10,591 bases of DNA. Source: Bacillota bacterium (GTDB lineage Bacteria; Bacillota_E; JAJZYS01; JAJYTV01). Where the stretch lies: the NCBI GenBank assembly GCA_021845645.1, contig JAJZVM010000145.1:1-10591 (forward strand), written 5' to 3'. The position numbers were made by a program, and so were the translations under genes. The notes under the pieces are model-generated. The model did not search any database. It was given only the letters and a program-made list of their open reading frames with translations, and had not been told where the DNA came from. How positions within the stretch are numbered: the stretch's first letter is position 1; each line of letters starts with the position of its first letter. Below are positions 6,639-10,591 of this stretch, in pieces.

Positions 6639-6667
6639 ATGATAGCGCGCGCTCTCGAGAGCGTCAA
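6639..6667 (-). promoter_or_regulatory. Promoter of tRNA-Ala
   Basis: On the minus strand, TTGACG (6667-6662) and TATCAT (6644-6639) are separated by exactly 17 bp; each matches the sigma-70-type consensus at five of six positions. The -10 ends 14 bp before tRNA base 1, leaving a short leader for RNase P. A 14-bp palindrome, CGCTCTCGAGAGCG (6650-6663), fills most of the spacer and touches the -35 box. Confidence 0.85.
6650..6663. repeat. Perfect 14-bp palindrome inside the tRNA promoter
   Basis: CGCTCTCGAGAGCG reads the same on both strands and lies between the -35 and -10 boxes of the tRNA-Ala promoter, overlapping the first two bases of the -35 hexamer. A dimeric regulator bound here would block the promoter. 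The binder is unknown; the adjacent MarR-family protein is one candidate. Confidence 0.45.
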
Positions 6668-6687
6668 GGCGTCGAGGCGAGCAGTAC

Positions 6688-6716
6688 TTGACGGCTATCA
6701 TGTGTCACATTATCTT
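6688..6716 (+). promoter_or_regulatory. Promoter of the marR-mmpL operon
   Basis: TTGACG (6688-6693) and TATCTT (6711-6716) are 17 bp apart, matching consensus at five and four of six positions. The expected start of transcription, near 6723, leaves a leader of about 39 nt before the GTG at 6762. A short palindrome, ATGTG-T-CACAT (6700-6710), occupies the spacer. Confidence 0.7.
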
Positions 6717-6729
6717 CAGAGCGAAGATA
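6711..6729. promoter_or_regulatory. Probable MarR operator overlapping the -10 box
   Basis: TATCTTC (6711-6717) and GAAGATA (6723-6729) form a perfect 7-bp inverted repeat with a 5-bp spacer. The left arm contains the -10 hexamer and the right arm covers the expected start of transcription. MarR-family proteins commonly bind 16-20 bp inverted repeats that overlap their own promoter, so this is the natural autoregulation site. Binding is inferred. Confidence 0.6.
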
Positions 6730-6761
6730 CTTCCGGACGAAGAGATCGGGAGGCGGATGTC

Positions 6762-7235
6762 GTGCCCGAGGACGAGCGGGACCTGATCCAGGCCTACGAC
6801 CGCATGTTCCCATCGCTCATACGCAACCTGCTGCAGCATCTCACCCGTGAGGCGCGCCTGGCGGGCCTCACGCTTGCGCAGTTCTATCTCCTGCGCCAGT
6901 TGCGGAGCGAGGGACCCTGGACAGCAGCGCAGGTAGGCGACGCGCTCGGCATCACCTCGGGACCGGTCAGCAGCCTGACCAAACGCATGATTGCGCAGGG
7001 GCTCTTGCGCAGGCGCGCGGATCAGACGGATCGCCGCGTTGCCTGGTTCTCTGCGGCGCCGCGCGGCCTGGAGCTTCTCGCAGCGACCGAGCTGCGTCTT
7101 CAAGATCTCTGGGGCCGCGTCATCCAGGAACTCGGCGTGGGAGATTCAAGCGACCTTCTGGAACTGCTGAACGGTCTCGCTGCGATTCTCGGACGCATGC
7201 ACCCGGGCCACGAAACGGGGGCGACTGAACCTTGA
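6762..7235 (+). CDS. MarR-family transcriptional regulator of the downstream exporter
   Basis: A 157-residue winged helix-turn-helix protein of the MarR family, usually a dimeric repressor released by small lipophilic ligands. Residues 54-76 (TAAQVGDALGITSGPVSSLT...) are the helix-turn-helix, and residues 81-97 (LLRRRADQTDRRVAWFS) are the wing with the typical D..DRR signature. Flanking N- and C-terminal helices would form the dimer interface. GTG at 6762 was chosen because GGGAGG lies 8 bases upstream (6748-6753) and the length is normal for the family. The longer frame from ATG 6639 would start inside the tRNA promoter and upstream of the marR promoter. The stop TGA overlaps the TTG start of the exporter, so the two are translationally coupled. 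It most likely controls this operon through the 6711-6729 repeat. Confidence 0.88.
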   Translation: MPEDERDLIQAYDRMFPSLIRNLLQHLTREARLAGLTLAQFYLLRQLRSEGPWTAAQVGDALGITSGPVSSLTKRMIAQGLLRRRADQTDRRVAWFSAAPRGLELLAATELRLQDLWGRVIQELGVGDSSDLLELLNGLAAILGRMHPGHETGATEP

Positions 7236-10200
7236 ACCCTACGCGCGTCAGCCGCCTGATTGTCCGCCTGCGCTGGCCCATTGTAATCGTCTGGCTCGCG
7301 GCGGCCATCTTCACCGTGGCATTCCTGCCCCAGATCAGTACGGTGGTCGCCCAGCAGGATGCCATCAGTCTGCCAAAGAACGCGAGCTATGAACAGGCCA
7401 ACAGGCTCATAGCGCGCATCGATCCCAAGCATCCACAGAAGAGCAGCATGATCGTGGCGATCGTACGCAAGGGTGGCCTTACCGCCGCCGACCAGCGTTT
7501 CTTCCGCAAGCAGCTTGTGCGCCTCGCCGGCAAGACCTCGAAGAGCGGCATCAGCTTTGTCCAGGACCAGTGGACCGTGGCGTCCAACGCTTCGTCCGCC
7601 TTCGTGAGTCGGGACCGCTCGACGGAAATAGCCGTCGTGGGGTTCCGCGCGTCTGACGTCAACCCTGGCACCGCCCGAGCTTTGAAAGAGGTGGAAAGTT
7701 CGTTCCGCGGCAGTCCTCCAGGACTGCGCATCTACTACACAGGCGATGTTCCGATCATGCAGGACAACATTCGCATCTCTCAAGAGGGTGTGAACCGCAC
7801 GGCCGCCGTCACGGTGGCCCTGGTGCTGATCATCCTGGTCGTCGTGCTACGCTCTGCGCTCGCTCCGCTGGTCAACCTGTTCACCATAGGAGTTTCCTTC
7901 CTGATCACGTCTGGCGTGGACGCTTATCTGGGCCGGTTCGGCCTGCCGCTCACGACCTTTACGCAGACCTTCCTGATCGCGGTTCTGTTCGGTGCGGGCA
8001 CCGATTACGCGATCATCCTGTTGAACCGCTTCCGCGAGGAACTGCAGCGCAATCACGAAAACGTTGAAGATGCCATCGCGCGTACCTTTGCAGGTGCCGG
8101 GCGCACCGTACTCTTTAGCTCGCTCACCGTGCTGGTGTCGTTCGCGACGCTCTACTTCGCGGAGTTCAGCCTATACCGCTCGGGAACTGGTGTCGCCATC
8201 GGCATAGCCGTGACACTCCTGGCCTGCCTCACGCTGATACCTGCCCTTATGGCCATCTTCGGCCGGAAGCTCTTCTGGCCGCGGCCGCCCAAGACGGGTG
8301 AAGTCACGCGCCCCCTGCGTCTGTGGAACTTCAGCGGGCGCCTTGCGACCGCTCACCCCTGGTGGACTGCGCTCGCCCTCGTCGCGGTGTTGACGCCGAT
8401 CGCCCTGCTCTACACTGGTCAGCGTTCCTTCAATACCCTGCACCAGATACCGCAGGCGACCTCGGTGCAAGGATTCCACGCGGTGGCGCAGAGTTTTGGC
8501 GAGGGCAAGGTGATGCCGGCCCAGATTGTCCTCGAGACGAGCGCCAATCTGCGCACGCCGCAGGGCCTCGCGACGATCGACCAGATATCGGCCGCGCTGG
8601 CGGCCCGGCATGGAGTGACTGCTGTGGACAGCGCCGCATGGCCGCTGGGCAAGCCGGTCGCGGAGTTTACGCTCGCGACCCAGACTGGCCGTGTCGCGTC
8701 CGGCCTAGGCGCGGCCGTGCAGGGAGCCAGGACGCTTGCCGGCCAGCTCGGCAAGGCCGGCAGCGACATGCAGGCGGCGGCTGCCGCCGGCAACAAGCTC
8801 CATTCGGCTGCTGAACAGCTGCTGCGTTCCACGCCCTCGCTGCAGAGCGGTCTCCTGGCCTTCGGGCAAGGGGCCGGCAAGATCGGTCGGGCAGCTCGTC
8901 AACTGGAGAGCGGTGCCGCCTCGCTCGCACAGGGCACGTCACAATTGTCCGGGGCTGTCCAGTCGCTCGCCCAGGGCAGCGGCAAGCTGGCCGCAGGCAT
9001 CCAGGAGACAGCAACCGGCAGCGCGTCGGTGTCTCAGGGTGCGTCGACGCTCAGTCAGTCGGCAGCCCAGCTGTCGCAGGCGGCGCAGAGTCTCAGCCAG
9101 GCCATCGCGGCCTGGGCGACCGCCCATCCCGGAATTGGCCAGTCGCCGGACTGGCAGGCCATCGTCGCCACGGCCACAGGGCTCGACCAGGGTCTCGAGC
9201 AGACGAAGACCGGTGCCGCAAACCTGGCTCAGGGTGCGTCGGGCATCAGCAGCGCGACGGCCGGGTTGAGCACGTCGGCCCAGCAACTGGCCCAGGCCGT
9301 GACTGGCCTGGCGCAGGCCGGCGCGACTGCAGCCAAGGGTGCCCAGAGCCTCGCCACAGGCGCCTCGAGGGTAGCGGGCGGCATGACGGAACTCGCCGCG
9401 TCGGCACCGAAGCTGTCAGCAGGCACCGGTACCTTCGCGAAGTCGAGCACCGCGCTCGCCTCAGGTCTTGTGCAGGCCACGCAGGGTGCCCAGAAACTCG
9501 GCCCCGGGTTGTCCTCGGCTGCCAGCGCGGCGGGAGAGATCGGCAGCGGTGTGCAACAGGCCCAGCAGGACCTCGCCAACATGTCGCAGGGTGCCGCGAG
9601 CGCAGGCTTCTACCTGCCCGCGTCGGCGCTCGGCGACCCGGAACTCAAGCGCGCCATGGAGAGTTACATCTCCCCCGACGGACACGTCGCCTCATTTACC
9701 GTCGACCTTGCCGCCAATCCCTACTCCTCGGAGGCCATTGACGAGATGCCGGTGCTTCTAAGCGCGGCGCAGCACGCGCTGGCGACAAGCCCGGTCGACC
9801 ACGGCAGCCTCTATACCGGGGGACAGACGGGCCTGCAGGAGAACTTGAGCGCGATCTCTGCCCATGACTTCCAGCAGACGGCGATCCTGGTGCTGGGCGC
9901 GATCTTCCTGCTGCTCGTGATCCTGTTCGGATCGGTCGTGATCCCGCTCTATCTGATCGCATCGCTCTACGCCACCTACTACGTGGCCATGGGGCTCGGC
10001 CAACTCCTGTTCGTCGACCTTCTGCATCACACGGGCATCTACTGGGTGTTGCCATTCTTCGTGCTGCTGCTTCTCGTTGCCCTTGGGGTGGATTACGCCA
10101 TCTTTCTGATGTCGCGCTTCGAGGAGATGCTGCGTGAGCGCATGACGCCGCAGCAGGCGATCAGGACAGCGATGGACCGCATGGGGCATGTGATCCTGTC

Positions 10201-10465
10201 AGCCGCGGTGATCATGGGCGGCACGTTCGGCTCGATGGTCGTCTCGGGCGTCACCAGTCTCGAGGAGATGGGCGTCGTGGTCGTCATCGGCCTGTTTGTC
10301 TACACGTTGGTGCTGCTCGGATTCTTCGTGCCGGCGGCGACCGCCATTGTCGGCTGGGGTCTGCGCTGGCCCCTGCCGAGCCGTCGCCCGAGGGCGCTCA
10401 GATCGCGGCACCGCCGGCGTCACAAGACAGGACGCAAGTTCATACCGGCGCCTGATGCGGACTGA
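7232..10465 (+). CDS. MMPL/RND-family membrane exporter with long heptad-repeat (YhgE/Pip-like) stalk
   Basis: A 1077-residue proton-driven exporter of the MMPL family in the cytoplasmic membrane. Predicted helices: TM1 near 14-34; TM2-TM6 near 190-207, 213-232, 241-264, 293-312 and 320-344; TM7 near 375-395; TM8-TM12 near 881-902, 904-924, 937-959, 986-1006 and 1014-1040. The proton-relay Asp-Tyr pairs known from MmpL3 are present in TM4 (GAGTDYA, Asp258-Tyr259) and TM10 (GVDYA, Asp954-Tyr955). The first extracytoplasmic domain spans about 35-185. The second (400-880) is interrupted by about 270 residues of Ala/Gln/Gly/Ser/Leu heptads (516-784) with a Pro/Gly-rich break at 630-648, followed by the rest of the porter domain. 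The cytoplasmic C-terminal tail (1045-1070) is strongly basic. The TTG start overlaps the marR stop as TTGA. An ATG further in would remove TM1. Substrate unknown; lipids, toxic hydrophobic compounds or antibiotics are typical of MarR-linked MMPL exporters. Confidence 0.9.
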   Translation: MNPTRVSRLIVRLRWPIVIVWLAAAIFTVAFLPQISTVVAQQDAISLPKNASYEQANRLIARIDPKHPQKSSMIVAIVRKGGLTAADQRFFRKQLVRLAGKTSKSGISFVQDQWTVASNASSAFVSRDRSTEIAVVGFRASDVNPGTARALKEVESSFRGSPPGLRIYYTGDVPIMQDNIRISQEGVNRTAAVTVALVLIILVVVLRSALAPLVNLFTIGVSFLITSGVDAYLGRFGLPLTTFTQTFLIAVLFGAGTDYAIILLNRFREELQRNHENVEDAIARTFAGAGRTVLFSSLTVLVSFATLYFAEFSLYRSGTGVAIGIAVTLLACLTLIPALMAIFGRKLFWPRPPKTGEVTRPLRLWNFSGRLATAHPWWTALALVAVLTPIALLYTGQRSFNTLHQIPQATSVQGFHAVAQSFGEGKVMPAQIVLETSANLRTPQGLATIDQISAALAARHGVTAVDSAAWPLGKPVAEFTLATQTGRVASGLGAAVQGARTLAGQLGKAGSDMQAAAAAGNKLHSAAEQLLRSTPSLQSGLLAFGQGAGKIGRAARQLESGAASLAQGTSQLSGAVQSLAQGSGKLAAGIQETATGSASVSQGASTLSQSAAQLSQAAQSLSQAIAAWATAHPGIGQSPDWQAIVATATGLDQGLEQTKTGAANLAQGASGISSATAGLSTSAQQLAQAVTGLAQAGATAAKGAQSLATGASRVAGGMTELAASAPKLSAGTGTFAKSSTALASGLVQATQGAQKLGPGLSSAASAAGEIGSGVQQAQQDLANMSQGAASAGFYLPASALGDPELKRAMESYISPDGHVASFTVDLAANPYSSEAIDEMPVLLSAAQHALATSPVDHGSLYTGGQTGLQENLSAISAHDFQQTAILVLGAIFLLLVILFGSVVIPLYLIASLYATYYVAMGLGQLLFVDLLHHTGIYWVLPFFVLLLLVALGVDYAIFLMSRFEEMLRERMTPQQAIRTAMDRMGHVILSAAVIMGGTFGSMVVSGVTSLEEMGVVVVIGLFVYTLVLLGFFVPAATAIVGWGLRWPLPSRRPRALRSRHRRRHKTGRKFIPAPDAD

Positions 10466-10469
10466 CTGT

Positions 10470-10518
10470 CACCGAAAACGTAGTCAGACGTATTCGCGCC
10501 CGCCGCTTTCTTTCGGTG
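10470..10518. repeat. 8-bp inverted repeat after the exporter
   Basis: CACCGAAA (10470-10477) and TTTCGGTG (10511-10518) are complementary with 33 bases between them, starting 4 bp after the exporter stop. The loop is long for a terminator, but it could close a larger structure at the operon end. The remaining bases to 10591 hold no start codon with a ribosome site that I can support. Confidence 0.25.
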
Positions 10519-10591
10519 TCTTACCGTGGGCTTGCGCCCTTCCTGCTTCGACCAGACGGCGCGCAAAGCGCGAACGCTTCGTGGAGGCCAC

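Noticed and set aside
6473..6667. A minus-strand open frame of 64 codons
   Set aside because: It reads straight through tRNA-Ala and its promoter.
6639..6761. An ATG at 6639 that would lengthen the MarR protein by 41 residues
   Set aside because: It lies inside the tRNA promoter and upstream of the marR promoter, has no ribosome site, and gives an atypical N-terminus; GTG 6762 has a well-placed GGGAGG.
8798..9583. Possible tandem DNA repeat array in the exporter gene
   Set aside because: The period of 21 bases is visible only at the protein level as heptads; the DNA copies are diverged and not a simple tandem or CRISPR-like repeat.
10466..10591. A frame open to the right edge that might be the start of a third operon gene
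   Set aside because: No ATG/GTG/TTG with a ribosome site lies near its beginning, and the visible residues show no family features; the window ends too soon to decide.

Overview
The window is GC-rich DNA (a hand count of 4741-4800 gives 43 of 60 G+C) with GTG and TTG starts and strong Shine-Dalgarno sites. It carries an MmpL-type exporter with a YhgE/Pip-like coil and a GABA-family permease remnant. This suggests a high-GC bacterium, most likely an actinomycete or a deep actinobacterial lineage such as Thermoleophilia. That placement is an inference from codon use and family content only.

Left third (1-3600): a catabolic cluster for guanidino or polyamine compounds, all on the + strand. It holds the 3' part of a ureohydrolase (agmatinase / guanidinobutyrase type), the broken remains of an APC-superfamily amino-acid/GABA/putrescine permease, and an intact 4-aminobutyraldehyde dehydrogenase (PatD type). 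The logic is arginine, agmatine or guanidinobutyrate breakdown feeding GABA. The permease has a large internal deletion plus four small frameshifts, so uptake by this transporter is probably lost. A long perfect hairpin lies between the permease remnant and patD, and a second hairpin follows patD.

Middle (3600-6362): a gene-poor stretch of lower G+C holds one doubtful hypothetical gene with a membrane segment and no good start. After it comes a 656-residue secreted lipoprotein made of about ten Asp-box (BNR) repeats, in which all 14 cysteines of the mature chain fall into seven pairs in sequence.

Right (6363-10591): a tRNA-Ala(CGC) gene on the minus strand is set back to back with a marR-mmpL operon on the plus strand. 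The two promoters (both TTGACG-17-TATCNT) point away from each other with only 20 bp between their -35 boxes, and the interval is packed with palindromes. One inverted repeat overlaps the marR -10 box and is a natural autoregulation site. The exporter is a 12-TM MMPL/RND protein whose second extracytoplasmic domain contains a long heptad-repeat insertion (about residues 516-784), predicted here to form a coiled-coil hairpin stalk. The last 126 bases hold no gene I can support.

No CRISPR array, insertion sequence or phage gene was seen.
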